DNA of 64,000 nt from Chrysemys picta bellii (GCF_011386835.1 NC_088798.1:5890001-5954000); one strand, 5' to 3'; positions 53,051 to 64,000 are shown, numbered from the stretch's first letter. The notes: a model not told the origin generated them from the letters alone. Numbers and translations are program-made.

Positions 53051-53810
53051 CTATAATATATCCCAGCTTAGTAGGCAGCTAAGATCAACCCCCCCTCTTT
53101 GAAGTCTAGCTACCGCTAGCGGTGGAATGCCTACACCTGGGCCCATTATTTTTACCAGTGGTTTATGATCGGTAACGAGGGTAACTTTTTTTCCAAAGAG
53201 GTACTCATGGAAATTAATAACCCAAGTCTCTTTTTCTATCTGTGAGTATTTTTTCTTGACCTTTGACAATGTTCTGGGAGCAGATGTTATGGGTTTTTCA
53301 CTCCCATCTTTACAAAGATGTGAAACAAAAACCTTAATTCCTACAGGAGACACATCACAGGCTAGCATTGTGGGAAGCTCCGGATTAAAATGTACCAATA
53401 GGCTGGCACGACTTAGTTTCTTTTTTGCTTTCTCCAAAGCCTTATTTTCTTTTTCTGTCCAAACTCACTTCATATTTCTCCATAACCGGGCAGACATCGG
53501 ACTGGTTACTGTTGATAAGTTTGGAATGAACCTTCCATAATAGTTTTAACGTCACCTGAAACGATCTAAGCTCTGAGACATTACATAGCCTAGGGGCATT
53601 CTGAATGGCTTTTGTACATAACAGGTGTACTCCCGCATCTAGAAAATGGCTGGATGAAGTAACCGGCTTTGGAAAAAAGCACACTTAGCTTTAAAGCCAT
53701 GTTTTTACAAGCTCTTTAGAACCCCCTCTAGGATTTTTAAATGTTCCTCTGACATAGCACACAAAGGTAACACAATCCAAAGGTTGGCAGTGGAAGCTAG
53801 ATGGAAATCA
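53051..53810 (-). pseudogene. Gypsy RT end and RNase H remnant
   Basis: After the CR1 insertion the frame resumes with SEEHLKILEGVL, then an RNase H-type segment with LACDVSPVGIK, KKYSQIEKETW and VTDHKPL. It is split by frameshifts. Confidence 0.85.
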
Positions 53811-53817
53811 GGTGTAT

Positions 53818-54028
53818 CTTTTTAACAGTGAGGGTAATTAATCATCAGAACAATTTACCCAGACTTGTGGTGTGTTCTCCAGCAGCCAATTTTAAAATCA
53901 AGATTGGATTTTTTAAAAACAAGATCTGCTGTAGGAATCATTTACGGGAAATTCTCCAGCCTCTGTTATCCAAAAGGTCAGACTAGACGATCAGAGTGGT
54001 CCCTTCTGGCCTTGGAATCTCTGAATGA
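53818..54028 (+). mobile_element. CR1 3' fragment nested in gypsy RT
   Basis: CAGAACAATTTACCCAGACT, AAAATCAAGATTGGATTTTT, GGTCAGACTAGACGATCAGA and CTTCTGGCCTTGGAATCTCT are successive blocks of a CR1 3' end, in opposite orientation to the surrounding gypsy sequence. Confidence 0.88.
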
Positions 54029-54049
54029 ATGTGTCATCGAAATAACAGG

Positions 54050-54440
54050 AAACACCATTTACCACCGGCACTAACTGATCCATTATTCTTTGAAACATAA
54101 CACGGGCACCAGCTATCCCATAGGATAATATTTCATATCTAAATAGCACCTTATGTGTCTTCATTGCCCACATTTCTTTTAATCTAGCTCCAATGCCGTC
54201 TGCAGGTCAGCTTGAAACAAGTCTAGTTTAGTAAACGTCACTGCCCCTGTCAGCTTTGCAAATAAATCTTGTGGTTTAGGCCCTGGATATTGGTCCAATT
54301 CCAGCCAGGGGGATATGGCGCATTTATAGTCCCCACAAACTCTTATGCTGCCATTACCCTTTGGGCTACATACAAGTGGTGCATCCCATTTGCTGAACTC
54401 CACAGGTGAAATGATGTCCTGCTTGTGCAATTATTCCAGT
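54050..54440 (-). pseudogene. Gypsy reverse transcriptase remnant
   Basis: Segments ISPVEFSKWDAPLV, RVCGDYK, FTKLDLFQADLQ and CYFDDTF correspond to RT fingers and palm. The YFDD catalytic box is present, but stops interrupt the frame, and the CR1 insertion follows directly. Confidence 0.85.
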
Positions 54441-54702
54441 TGGAGTTAGATGACATAAAATACTCTTGCTGGAAGGTTGCAATGTAACACTGCTTTGTTT
54501 CTTAGGATTCAGAATGATACCCCAAAAGAGAGAGAGAGAAAGCAGGCACAACTCAACTCAACTTACCTCACTCTAGGATGGCTCTCTGCAAGTTGCTTAC
54601 TGAAAGACCCAGATCATATGCTTCCTATAAAGGCCCCTAGCCTGCAAACAAGGCCAGGAAAACCCCATAGAACTTAAAGTGATAGATCACAGTTTTAACC
54701 CA
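54441..54702 (-). repeat. Gypsy 5' LTR
   Basis: Minus strand begins TGGGTTAAAACTGTGATC. It shares GTGATAGATCACA, CCTAGCCTGCAAACAAGGCC-type and GGAAGGTTGCAATGTAAC blocks with the other LTR. Confidence 0.78.
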
Positions 54703-55084
54703 GCTACAACCTCAATAATAAGGTTCCAATCTAGCTAGCCCGTAACATAATGAAGATATATCAAAGATGGGTCTGATCCACAGTGTATTGACATCAATGG
54801 GAAGTCTTGCTAATGACTTTAATGGCCTTTGGATCAGTTCCTATCTACATAGACCTCCGTGAACTAAACAACCAGTCACCGGCTCTTCTCACTATTGTAT
54901 TTTGAATGTGCCAAATCCTTTAGTCCCTGTGAGGAAACCAAGTACCAAATAATTGTCCGTTGTCTTCCCTGTGGACTATTTGAATGTTAATTTCCTGGGA
55001 GGGAATCTTCCTTCAGGTGAAGGTCATGCCTTTAGTCAGGCAGAAGGAAAATGAAGATTATGCCAGGAGCCTGTCTGATCTGAA

Positions 55085-55205
55085 TGACAAGCACCGATGA
55101 TCTTTTTCGCTCTTCAGAGGAAGGACTATCTCTAACGATGTGTTTGTGCAGCGCCTCGCACAATGGCGCCACAGCCTGGCATGGGAAATAAATAATAAGA
55201 ATGAC
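55085..55205 (+). repeat. LINE (L2/L3-like) 3' tail
   Basis: GTGCAGCGCCTCGCACAATG followed by CATGGGAAATAAATAATAAG matches the same tail at 61560-61715. Confidence 0.5.
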
Positions 55206-57310
55206 AACAATGGTGGCGCGTTCCTCCAGGAACCTTGTAAATTACACAGGTGAGTTAAAGTGGCACAGACTTACTCTTTTAAAAGATGACCAGCTTCAAG
55301 ACTGTGGACACACAGCACTTTGTATCCCCGTAATTCTGTTACTCCTCCCACTTTCTTTAAGAGGCCCAGTAAGGAACTCCCTCATCAAACACATTTTACT
55401 CAAGTCAGGCACATTCCTAGTAAAAGCATCCAGGTTTCCCCTTGCAATGTGAGATTAAACCCTCTCCCCATCTATACCTGCAAGAGGACTACTTGGAACC
55501 TTATTTGGCAAGGAGAGATGTCCTTAAAATAATTTTAAAAAAATGTGTTGGGCTAAACGGTAACTATCACAAAATATAATTTAATGTGCAAGATGTCACA
55601 CCAATGTCAGTAAATGGGACAACTGTATCATTTGATGGTGCTGTGTACAGAAGTGTTTTAAGAATAAGAAGTGTGATATAGCAGCTAAATATTATTATAT
55701 ATTGAAGAATTCAGTCCGTTGTGTATTTGTTAACAGATTGTTTCTGACTACTCATTAAAGTACTACTGTTCTTTTTCATTCTGTTGATGAAGCATATTTG
55801 CTAAATAGAGGCTTGGGCTGGGGTTTTCAGAGGAACCCATGTGAGTTAGGCACCCAAATGTCACTGCGTTTCAGTGGGAGTTGGGTGCAAAGACCCCAAC
55901 CTCAGTAGTGCAACATCCTGTGACTATCCCCTGAGAAAAAAAGCCATCTCCTGTGACTTCACACCAGCTCTCCAGATTGGGCCCTTGGTTTGCATATCAC
56001 AGTCCCTCTACAGCTGTTTAATCTGCTAAGAAGGAACACAGCATTATAACTAATTAACATAAGCAAGGCGGGAGCTACTCTTCTCTGGTGAAGAGACACC
56101 ACTTTATTTAAACATGCTGCCACCCCATTGAAGTCAAGTATGTGTCGGGGTGGTATGGGGGAGATGTAGTAGCCGGGCAGACATTCCCTGAAACTATTCT
56201 TTCTAGATCATCAGGAGGCCAATTTCAAATCTAGGCTCATAAAACAAGTGTGCACTTCCTTGAAAACTAAAGCTACCATCCCCAAACTGATGGTTTAGGA
56301 CTGTAGAAAGATTTAACCATATCCTTAAAAATAGGCCCAAGAAGTGTATCTCCCATGAGCCCCACCACTGGGATCAACTATTCCTGGTTCCTATTCTTTG
56401 CTGCATGTGGGATATCTCAACAGGATTACCCAACTGAAGTTACTCTATGGCAGTCAACCTCAGGGTAGTCTTGATTTGCTGAAGGACATATGGGAAGAAC
56501 AGGTCCCCAGATAGGAGACTGTTGTTCAAAATGGGCTTAATCCATTGAAATAATTTCATTAAATTCAATGAACTCTGAATCAGGGCCCATGTCCTTAAGC
56601 TCAATGAGAAGTTAAAAGCTCTAGGGACTTGTATAACAGAACCTATAGATTGCTTTGCAGGTCCAGGAGCAATATCACAACTATACAGCTGACCCCAAAC
56701 CGGAATTTGAGATTTTGAAATGTCACATGTCCCAAACCTGGGCAAAAAGTCAAAAATCTCAGAATTTTTCATGAAATGAAATATTCTGAAACATTTTGTT
56801 TTAACCTTATCATTTTGACATATCATATATTACAAAAGTGAAAACATTTGGACTTTTGTATTATAAATAATAATATAACAAAAGTCACAACAAAACATTT
56901 CAATACACACCTAAAGAATTGATACGTTCCTCTGAACCACTTCCATTTAATTGTACCAGCATTTTCTGATGGAAAATTATTCCATTGGAAAAATTGTTGA
57001 CTGGCTCTAGTTGCTAATAACTTGTGCGGTGGGAATACATTTCTAGTTATCTGGTTGCCATGGGCTTTTGCGGGTAGAAACGTGTTTCCCAGAATCCAAG
57101 AACAGTAGAGCAGACTTTCGCTGATGTGCGGCGTACTGCTTTGGAGCATCAGACCTCTTCCCTCCTTATTGATGTTCCTTCCAGGTGGGGCTTTTCCTAC
57201 TCTTTCAACCCAGGAAAAGTTCTTACAATTCGGCAGCAGAGTAGCACTTGGGTATATATGCAACTGCCTCTTTGCACAACGTTTGAGGATGCCAACTGAA
57301 GTCAGGTATA
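55206..57310. other. Intergenic, no gene seen
   Basis: No exon homologous to CYP4 and no named repeat. AT-rich fold-back texture near 56710-57000. The 177-codon minus-strand frame at 56823-57356 has no recognisable domain. Confidence 0.45.
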
Positions 57311-57311
57311 T

Positions 57312-57500
57312 GGAAGAACATAAGAACGGCCGTACTGGGTCAGACCAAAGGTTCATCTAGCCCAGTATTCTGTCTACTGACAGTGGCCAAAGCCAGGTGC
57401 CCCAGAGGGAGTGAACCTAACAGGTAATGATCAAGCGATCTCTCTCCTGCCATCCATCTCCACCCTCTGACAAACAGAGGCTAGGGACACCATTCCAGGA
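57312..57500 (-). mobile_element. CR1 3' end upstream of the CYP4 pseudogene
   Basis: GAACATAAGAACGGCCGTAC, TGGGTCAGACCAAAGGTTCA and CAGTATTCTGTCTACTGACA are the reverse complement of a CR1 3' end. It lies 100 bases before the pseudogene exon 1, where promoter sequence would be. Confidence 0.9.
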
Positions 57501-57599
57501 TGCTTAATTAATTATATGTGGGAGCATGCAGTGCTGTGGGAACATGACATCTGTGCTAGAGAGGGTGGAAAAACATCTCTTGGTCATGGGTGTAGGAGG

Positions 57600-57730
57600 A
57601 TGTCTCTTGGATTGATCACCTGCACGCTGCTGAAAGTGATCCAGCTATGTCATAGGAGACAGGAGCTGATCAAAAACTTACAGTTTCCCCAGGTCCTCCG
57701 ACCCACTTGCTTCATGGCAACCTCCACAAG
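57600..57730 (+). pseudogene. CYP4 pseudogene exon 1 remnant
   Basis: From a possible ATG at 57600 the frame reads LLKVIQLCHRRQELIKNLQ, parallel to the intact exon 1 (SKAIKLYQWRRELNKAL). A frameshift around 57691-57697 then moves the PGPPTH...GNLHK hinge into another frame. A good donor (GTAGG) follows at 57731. Confidence 0.75.
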
Positions 57731-59985
57731 GTAGGAAGGAGTTGGATTGGTGCTACATGCCCCGAAAGAATGAGCATTGATGCAGTTATGGACATATTGC
57801 AACTGAGACTTAACTCTAAGGCCCTGGACCCTGTGGCAGATAAATGATGGGATCCTAGTGCTGGCAACCTTGTCAACAGCTCTTTCTGCTGGAGTGTGGA
57901 GACAACTGCCTGTTCCAATAGGGATAAGAATAGTTATATACATTACTGGAATGTTGTGGGGAGTCCGTTACCCATGAGCAGAGAAATAATTCCCATTCCA
58001 ATGCTAAGGTAGTTTCTTGAATGCTACATGAACTATGGGGCCTGATCTCTCTTAAACTGGGGTAAGTCAGGAGTAACTGTGTTTAAATCTGGAGTTACAT
58101 TGGTGTACATGAGAAGCAAATGTAGCCTGCTAGTTTAGGTAGGGCTGGTAGCCTGTAGGTCGTCTGTCTCATTTGTTGCAGAAGTGGGAAGGTGTATAGT
58201 AATGAGGGCATTGCAAGGAGAGAAAGGACAGTTTCCTGGGTAAGGTAGTTTAATGCCACCCCCTCACCTTACAGGGGTATAAATTAGTTAATGAAGAGAA
58301 ATTTGTTAATGTCTGTGAAGCAGTCAGATACCTTAGGGATGGGAGTTAATAATTCTGTCTTCAGAGCCATGTTTGAATAGGATGCCATGAATAAGGCCCG
58401 GGGCCACACATGGAATGTTGAGGAGCAAACAAAATATTGAATATTGCTCGTTCACTGAGCACCGTCCATCCTGTGCACTGAATGAGGCAGGGGTTTCTGG
58501 GCCGGTGCTTAGCTACAGTGGTGATGGAGGCCATGTAAGTATCTCTGGATCTAGCCCTTGCAAAAAAGGAAAGGCTCAAGATAGTGATCTGCTCATACCA
58601 TACGAGCACATCTCACAAGTCCTGCTCAAAGCAGGTCACATGGGTTTCCCTTATTAACAGGTCATTATCGATTCATTAAAAAGTTAAATATGCTTTGCTA
58701 TTATAGATGCCTTAATATATATTACTAATTGAGGACCAAATTCTGCTTTCAATTATACCAGTATAATTCTGAAATAAACTCACCTCACTGGAATCGTTCT
58801 GGATTTACACTGGTTTAGCCGATAGCAGAATTTGAGCCTGACTTTCAAACTGGTGTCCTCGGGCCTGATTCTGATTTCACTTACAATGACGTAAATCAAA
58901 GTTAATTCTACTGAAGCCAATAGAGTTACATCCTACGTCTGAAGTGCAGTTCTTCTCAATGAAAATAGCAGTGTGGAGTTCCATGTTTATTGTCGCTCAG
59001 TGACATCGAGATCAAACATGTTTGTTCAGTTACAAGAGAAGAGTGGTTGGGGTTTTTTTTGGTCAGCTCTGCAAACTCAGCTTGGGATCTGAGAAGCAAG
59101 CTGGGTTCTTTCTGGCTCGTGGAACATCATTACTGATAAAGATTTAAGACCAGCCAGAGTGCTTATGCTCAGAGTCCATAGAAGCATTTCTCTAGAGGCT
59201 TGCAGAAGGACATCCTCAGAAGGGGATTCCTGATTTTGGAATTCATCTTTCAAATTAGTCCAGCAAAGCCCAAATCTCAGGGGACACTTACAACTTACTC
59301 AGACTTTCCCTGAGTACAGCAAGTTGCCTAACAAGGCTTGGGCTTAGATCCCTCGCTAAGCTGATTCTTATCTGATGGGCCGTTTTTAATTATGTTTTAA
59401 GATGTTTATAATTATGAAAATATGCCCAAAGCATATAAAGGGTGTGTATCTTACATGGCTAATAATTGCTACATGCAGCAGTGTTTGTACCGCCTCTTAC
59501 GCTTTCTCATGTTTTCTTCGAGCAATTTCTGTGATTGCTATTAATGTTTATAGAGAAACAATTAAAAGTACCAAAAGGTAAACGTTTTACAGCTCATATA
59601 TGACCCCAAATACAGCGCACTTCACAGGATCGCCAATGGAATGGGAGCATTATGCAATTTTACAACTCATCAAAATGACACACTCAGACAATGCTGCATA
59701 GACACAAACCATTTGGGTGGGGATTACTGAAAAAAATAAGAGAAGATGTACATGAAAGGGAAAGGAGGGGACTGGGAGGAGGGAAAAGGATGGAAGATTC
59801 GGGGGGGGAGGTGTAGGTGGATTGGAAGTCTGGGACTCTTTGAGCTATCTTAATGGTCTTTATTCAAATGTATCTAGAAACAAGTTGCAAATGTCTTTAA
59901 ATTCATATCACTGATCTCTGCGGTGAAAAGTGATTTTTTCGTTGGCTGGTAACTAGAACATGTCTGAATACCATTGCTGTATTCT
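57731..59985. other. Pseudogene intron 1, first part; fold-back repeats
   Basis: 58730-58940 contains GGATTTACACTGGTTTAG-type and GCAGAATTTGAGCC / GACCAAATTCTGC inverted blocks of a known-looking amniote fold-back repeat. Nothing coding recognised. Confidence 0.5.
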
Positions 59986-59989
59986 GGGC

Positions 59990-60270
59990 ATGGGCGGAGG
60001 GTATCATAGGCTGGGGGAGGCTGTGCCTCCCCAAACAGCCTGGTGTGGCTCCGCCCCACCCCGCCCTCAGGCCCCTTCCTACAGTTCCCGGCATTCTGCA
60101 CTGGCCCTGGCTGGTTGGGACTTGGGGTGGACTGCCTGGCGCTGGGGGCCGCAGTGGATGTGCTCTGGGCTCCTGCGGGGGTGCGGGGGAGGTGAAGGAG
60201 GAAGGGTGGGGCCTCAGGCACAAGGGAAGGGGCCAGGGGCTAGCCTCCCCCAACGGCCAGGTCACCGGCT
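59990..60270. repeat. GC-rich DNA-transposon-like repeat
   Basis: GGCGGAGGGTATCATAGGCT, GGGGAGGCTGTGCCTCCCC (palindromic) and a right part with GCTAGCCTCCCCCAACGGCC. G/C-rich core without coding sequence. Confidence 0.55.
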
Positions 60271-61255
60271 GCCCATGTTTCTTCCATGTTTCTAACCTCA
60301 TGGGCTTGGTGATCACTGCAACCCTCAAAAAACCAGTCTTTGAGGCAGAGTGAAACCCAGCTCAGCCAGCACATGTCAGAGGATATAATTTGCAGGCGAG
60401 GTTTGGCTGCTGAAGTTAAGTACCATTTGAACTCCCATATCCACCTCTTTCTGTAGCTCCCTGGCAGTTGGACAATCCCATAGCATATGCACCAGGGTCC
60501 CTTTTCCCTTATTAAGCACCAACAGACATCAGAAGATACGGACTTTACATTGTGTGACCTCAATGGCATCCAGTTGTGGTATCAAGTATAGCCTGAGATC
60601 CACAGAGGCATTTTTAACATTACGTGACATGCACCTGAGGAAGGGGGTTAGACTAGATGACCCCATCTATGATTCTGCCATTGGGGTTCTTTCACATACA
60701 ACTGAAGACTAATGGAGTTCCTCTTAATTAATAGAGCATAAAGTGGGCATGAGCCTGGGGAACTTATGAAGCATTTCTAAGGTTCCTGGTAGTTCTGGGG
60801 CCTTGGGCAGTGTCCGGATCAAATTGATCTCTCAGCATTTGTTTTAGCTGTAAGTACGGCCACTCTGCTGAGGATAGCAGGTCATAGTGTTGCTTCAGGA
60901 AATCCCTCATCGTTCACTTATTGGGAAATCCATATGTTGGCCCTCCTCAGTCAATTCTTCCAAATAATAGACTCCCCTTCCCCCCAATTTGTAAGTCGGG
61001 GTTTCCCCATATAGGTGCTTTTGCAGGAAGGTTAGGCTGAAATTAGTACCTCGTAGCTAGGATAGCTCAGACTCTTCTAACGGCAGCTACCACTTCAAGA
61101 ACTTCAATTAATTTTTGAAAAATGTAGCAAAAGCGAGAGCCCATTCTTTGATATCTACCAGCCCTCAGGTTCTCTCTTCTCACTAATGCCCCTGGTAAAT
61201 AGTTTTCTTGTCTTTTGTCCCATGGACCGCATATGACAATTTTGGATCCTTTTCA
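60271..61255. other. Pseudogene intron 1, no gene seen
   Basis: No exon, RNA or classifiable repeat recognised. Confidence 0.45.
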
Positions 61256-61259
61256 ATAT

Positions 61260-61715
61260 TGCACCAGCCGCTGCGTGAGTATGAAGAAGCTGCATATGAA
61301 TGTCTGAAAGTGAGTTTATGCCCGTGACGCCGGCCTCCATTTCCTACTTGTTGCACTTTCGAAAAAGCACCTTCATGCTTGTCTTCCATGCTGGCCCCCA
61401 TGCTTGGGAGGAGTTCCCCATTAACACCAACCCATTATCCTGCTCCAAACTCTCCTTCGCTGTGATGCCTATAAAAAACTTGACTGATGGTGTACTGAGA
61501 TCACAACCTATCATGCTGACCAATATTGTCCCATTGTTTCCTTGTACACCCCCATCTATCTGTATACATCCGTTGTCTCTTGTCTGATACTTAGACTATA
61601 AGATCTTTGGCGCAGGGACCGTCGTTTTGTTCTGTGTTCGTACAGCGCCTAGCACAAGGGGGTCCTGGCCCATGACTGGGGTGCCTCGGTGCTCCACTAA
61701 CACAAATAATAAATA
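61260..61715 (+). repeat. LINE (L2/L3-like) 3' region and tail
   Basis: AAGATCTTTGGCGCAGGGAC, GTACAGCGCCTAGCACAAGG and CAAATAATAAATAATGATCA form the tail. The upstream part (61300-61500) has weak coding-like sequence ending in a stop. Confidence 0.5.
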
Positions 61716-62177
61716 ATGATCATTAAAAAGACTTTTGGAGTTGATTAAAAATGCCAAGCGGCACTGCAATACTCTCATGCCAGCTGGCATTTCAGCACTG
61801 ACATGGAGACATATTTGGATAGATCATAAACACATAACAACCTGTATGTTTATTATGAAACGATGGCAAAACAAAACACCCCGCCGCAAACAATTCTGCC
61901 CCCGAAGAGACGATGAGAGAACAAACACAAGACAGGTGTTAGTCACGCCGCTTAATGCACTACAGAATAGAGTCATTCTATTCTATTTAGGTTTTTTACA
62001 CTTCACCCGACAATTTGGTCTCTGAATGCCTAATGAGCCATTGCCAGTTTGTAATAGCCTCTGGTGATCATTTGTCTGACTCTGGGAAGACTCTTACACT
62101 CCGTAGGAAGGAGGTTTTGTCAACAATCTTTTTTCCTCTGCTGTTCCCCACCGGCCCCCTTATTGCTGCCGTTTCAG

Positions 62178-62315
62178 CAAGATGAAAATGACGTAGGCAA
62201 GGTGGTGACGTGGAGCCATAAATACTTCTATGACTTTCCTGTTGGGTGGAAAGTTTCTCAGTGTATTTAAGTATCAGCTGCCCTGATTATGCTCAGGCCA
62301 TATTTGCCAGAGAAG
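62178..62315 (+). pseudogene. CYP4 pseudogene exon 2 remnant
   Basis: Acceptor GTTTCAG and donor GTAAGAG are kept. The first half reads DVGKVVTWSHKY and the last part CPDYAQAIFAREG in another frame, matching DLDKVLEWSKKY and DADYAKAVCARG of the intact gene. A net one-base loss in the middle breaks the frame, so the original frame meets TAA. Confidence 0.78.
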
Positions 62316-62894
62316 GTAAGAGTTGTTGCATTTTATTTCTGAATGGTCACAAAAATGCCAAGTGTAGTGCAGATCCATCCCTTCATAGGACAGCCTGGTT
62401 CTCCAAATCTATTACAAAGAGCTCAGCGTTCCCTAGAGCCAGCTGTGTGCAGTTGTTTGATAACAACCATTCACTGCTGTAAGCTCAGTACTGTTAGCAG
62501 ATTATCTATCCTGGAAGAGTCCATGGCCTTTCAAGGAAAGACCCCCAGTCACCCCTTCCATTGCAGTAACAGCCATAGCTTTGTTGCAAACCTCATTTTC
62601 TAGAGTGCTACATACAGATATGTCCCTAAACAGGAATCGTCCCTCCAGACCTTTGAACGTCATCTGTTTGGGTAAAACGGAACCCAGAACCAAACCAGCC
62701 CCATTTGGGGTTTATTAAACCAACCGATGATGTTTTGAAAAACATAAAGCAAACCCACACCCAGTTTGCCCATGATGATCGTTCATCCTCCACCCTCAAG
62801 CTGCGCTGGGGCAATTAAAAAGAAACCCAGCTCTGAATCAGCTCTGGTTTGCGGTCTAAGTGTGCAAAACCTAAGCCCAGCTTCCCAAGACAAC

Positions 62895-62990
62895 TAGGAA
62901 CGTTGGAACTGCCAGAGAGGGCCAGACCACAGGTCCATGTAGGCCAGCATCCTGTCTGACAGCGGTCGGCACAAGATGAAGGTAAAAAAA
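62895..62990 (-). mobile_element. CR1 3' fragment in pseudogene intron 2
   Basis: GGCCAGACCACAGGTCCATG and AGCATCCTGTCTGACAGCGG match the reverse of the CR1 3' end. Diverged. Confidence 0.7.
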
Positions 62991-63344
62991 TCCTCACATC
63001 GGCAGAGGTGGGATAATTTGTCTTCCATTTTAGGTCTGCTCCTAGTTCCTTCTGAGAGAGATTGGTTTAAACTCTGAAGTGATAGGTTTAATTCTAATTT
63101 GGGTTTAGCCACTATGATGCTTAGAGCTTGTTGAAAAATTTGAAGTATTTTCTGTGATCATTTTTCATTTCTTTTGAAATTTCTCATTCTCCTGGGAAGG
63201 AAGGGGGACCTCTGTGTAAGATTCAACCAAACCATTATAAACAGCTCTAGCCCTGACTGTTCAATGTGGCCAATCAGTGTATCATTCAGCCCCTAATACA
63301 GGGCTATTTATTTTTCTCACCCAATAATCTTTTGGCTTTTACAG

Positions 63345-63389
63345 GTCCCAAGGGTAATCTTATTTATCAGCACAAAATATGTGTACCAA
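63345..63389 (+). pseudogene. Probable CYP4 pseudogene exon 3 remnant
   Basis: After TTTTACAG, the sequence starts G-PKGNLIYQH, resembling DPKDNIFYHY of the intact 45-base exon 3. The second half has diverged and no GT donor is present at the expected end. The call depends on order and spacing. Confidence 0.5.
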
Positions 63390-63449
63390 TCCACTTCATC
63401 ATCCACCTTCTCGACCATTGACAATTCTGAGGGCAATTGGGGAGATCAT

Positions 63450-64000
63450 CAATCATAGAATCATAGAACCATGGGACTGGAAGGGACCTCGAGAGGTCTT
63501 TTAGTCCAGTTCCCTGCACTTAAGGCAGGACTAAGTATTATTAGACCATCCTTAACAGATCTTTGTCTGACCTGCTCTTAAAAATCTCCAGTGATGGAGA
63601 TTCCACAACCTCCTTAGGCAATTCATTCCAGTGCTTAACTACACTCACAGTTAGGAAGTTTTTAATAATGTCCAATCTAAACTACCCTTACTGCAATTTA
63701 AGGCCATTGCTTCTTCTCCTATCAGATAGGACCTATCCTCAGAGGTTAAAGAGAACAAATTTTCTCCCTCCTCCTTGTAATAACCTTTTATGCACTTGAA
63801 AACTGTTAGCATGTCCCCGCTTAGTGTTCTCTTCCCTCATAGCTCATGTTTTCTAGATCTTTAATCATTTTTGTTGCTCTCCTCTGGACTTTCTCCAATT
63901 TGTCCACATCTTTCCTGAAATGTGGCCCCCAGAACTGTACACTATACTCCAGCTGAGGCCTAATCAGTGTGGAGTAGAGCGGAAGAATTACTTCTCGTGT
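63450..64000 (-). mobile_element. CR1 LINE 3' region running off the window
   Basis: AATCATAGAATCATAGAACC tail, then GGACTGGAAGGGACCTCGAG and later CTCCTCTGGACTTTCTCCAA and CCAGAACTGTACACTATACT: the reverse of a bird/reptile CR1 3' half. It starts 60 bases after the pseudogene exon 3 remnant. Confidence 0.9.

Larger units (their letters stand above)
51354..54702 (-). mobile_element. Decayed Ty3/gypsy LTR retrotransposon with both LTRs
   Basis: Two similar direct repeats (51354-51637 and 54441-54702) flank a minus-strand pol remnant in the order RT, RNase H, integrase, the Ty3/gypsy arrangement. Gag, protease and the start of RT are missing: RT begins right beside the 5' LTR. A CR1 fragment is nested at 53818-54028. 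Many stops and frameshifts; inactive. Confidence 0.85.
57600..63389 (+). pseudogene. Decayed tandem CYP4 copy (exons 1-3 recognisable), runs out of the window
   Basis: Three blocks in the same order and orientation as the first three exons of the intact CYP4 gene lie about 7 kb downstream of it. Exon 1 and exon 2 each need a frame change to read through, and exon 3 lacks a donor. Sequence just inside intron 2 also resembles the intact gene (GTAAGAG followed by a related GCATTTT...CTGAATG run), so this is a genomic duplication rather than a processed copy. Intron 1 is about 4.4 kb here against 9.1 kb in the intact gene. Later exons, if any, lie beyond 64 kb. A functional gene with assembly errors is possible but less likely. 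Confidence 0.75.

Noticed and set aside
56823..57356. 177-codon minus-strand open frame upstream of the pseudogene
   Set aside because: AT-rich fold-back repeat at one end and a CR1 end at the other; no recognisable protein family.
62263..62271. In-frame TAA as evidence of a nonsense mutation in pseudogene exon 2
   Set aside because: The TAA is in frame only after the upstream one-base loss; the frameshift is the primary defect, not a separate stop mutation.

Overview
This is a 64-kb stretch of vertebrate, very probably turtle, nuclear DNA. The evidence is its repeat content: abundant CR1 LINEs with the typical sauropsid 3' ends, a Penelope-like element (PLE) end plus related short elements, Ty3/gypsy remnants, hAT- and mariner-type short DNA transposons and several solo-LTR-like elements. 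I saw no prokaryotic, organellar or viral genome organisation, no tRNA or rRNA gene and no CRISPR array.

One protein-coding gene spans most of the window. It is a complete twelve-exon cytochrome P450 family 4 gene on the + strand (start codon 9106, stop codon 50574-50576). The splice sites are GT/AG throughout, the phases agree from exon to exon, and the joined frame is open for 519 codons plus stop. The protein most resembles CYP4B1. The proline-rich hinge, I-helix, ExxR and heme-binding cysteine loop are all intact. The glutamate that normally esterifies the heme in CYP4 enzymes is replaced by glycine (residue 326), which is the main biological point of the window.

A second CYP4 copy starts about 7 kb downstream in the same orientation. 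Recognisable exon 1, exon 2 and probably exon 3 lie at 57.6-63.4 kb, with frameshifts in exons 1 and 2 and no splice donor in exon 3. It looks like a decayed tandem duplicate that runs off the window.

The rest is intronic or intergenic repeat. Region by region: 0-9 kb upstream holds LTR-like sequence, a gypsy integrase fragment, a CR1 with a fold-back PLE-related insert, MITEs and a PLE end. Intron 1 (9.3-18.4 kb) holds a three-deep nest of DNA transposons and a GC-rich minisatellite. Introns 2-4 carry a hAT element with an 8-bp target duplication, a fold-back element, MITEs and a solo LTR. Intron 7 (29.4-36.7 kb) contains a near-complete antisense CR1 interrupted by a solo LTR, then a hAT element and another LTR. 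Intron 8 has DNA-transposon remnants. Intron 11 (42.1-50.4 kb) has an old antisense CR1 and two younger sense CR1 ends. The 3' flank has a Ty3/gypsy element with both LTRs, a decayed pol and a nested CR1. The mobile elements appear independent of the P450 gene; I found no multi-gene system beyond the CYP4 tandem pair. All family names come from sequence recognition without a database search.
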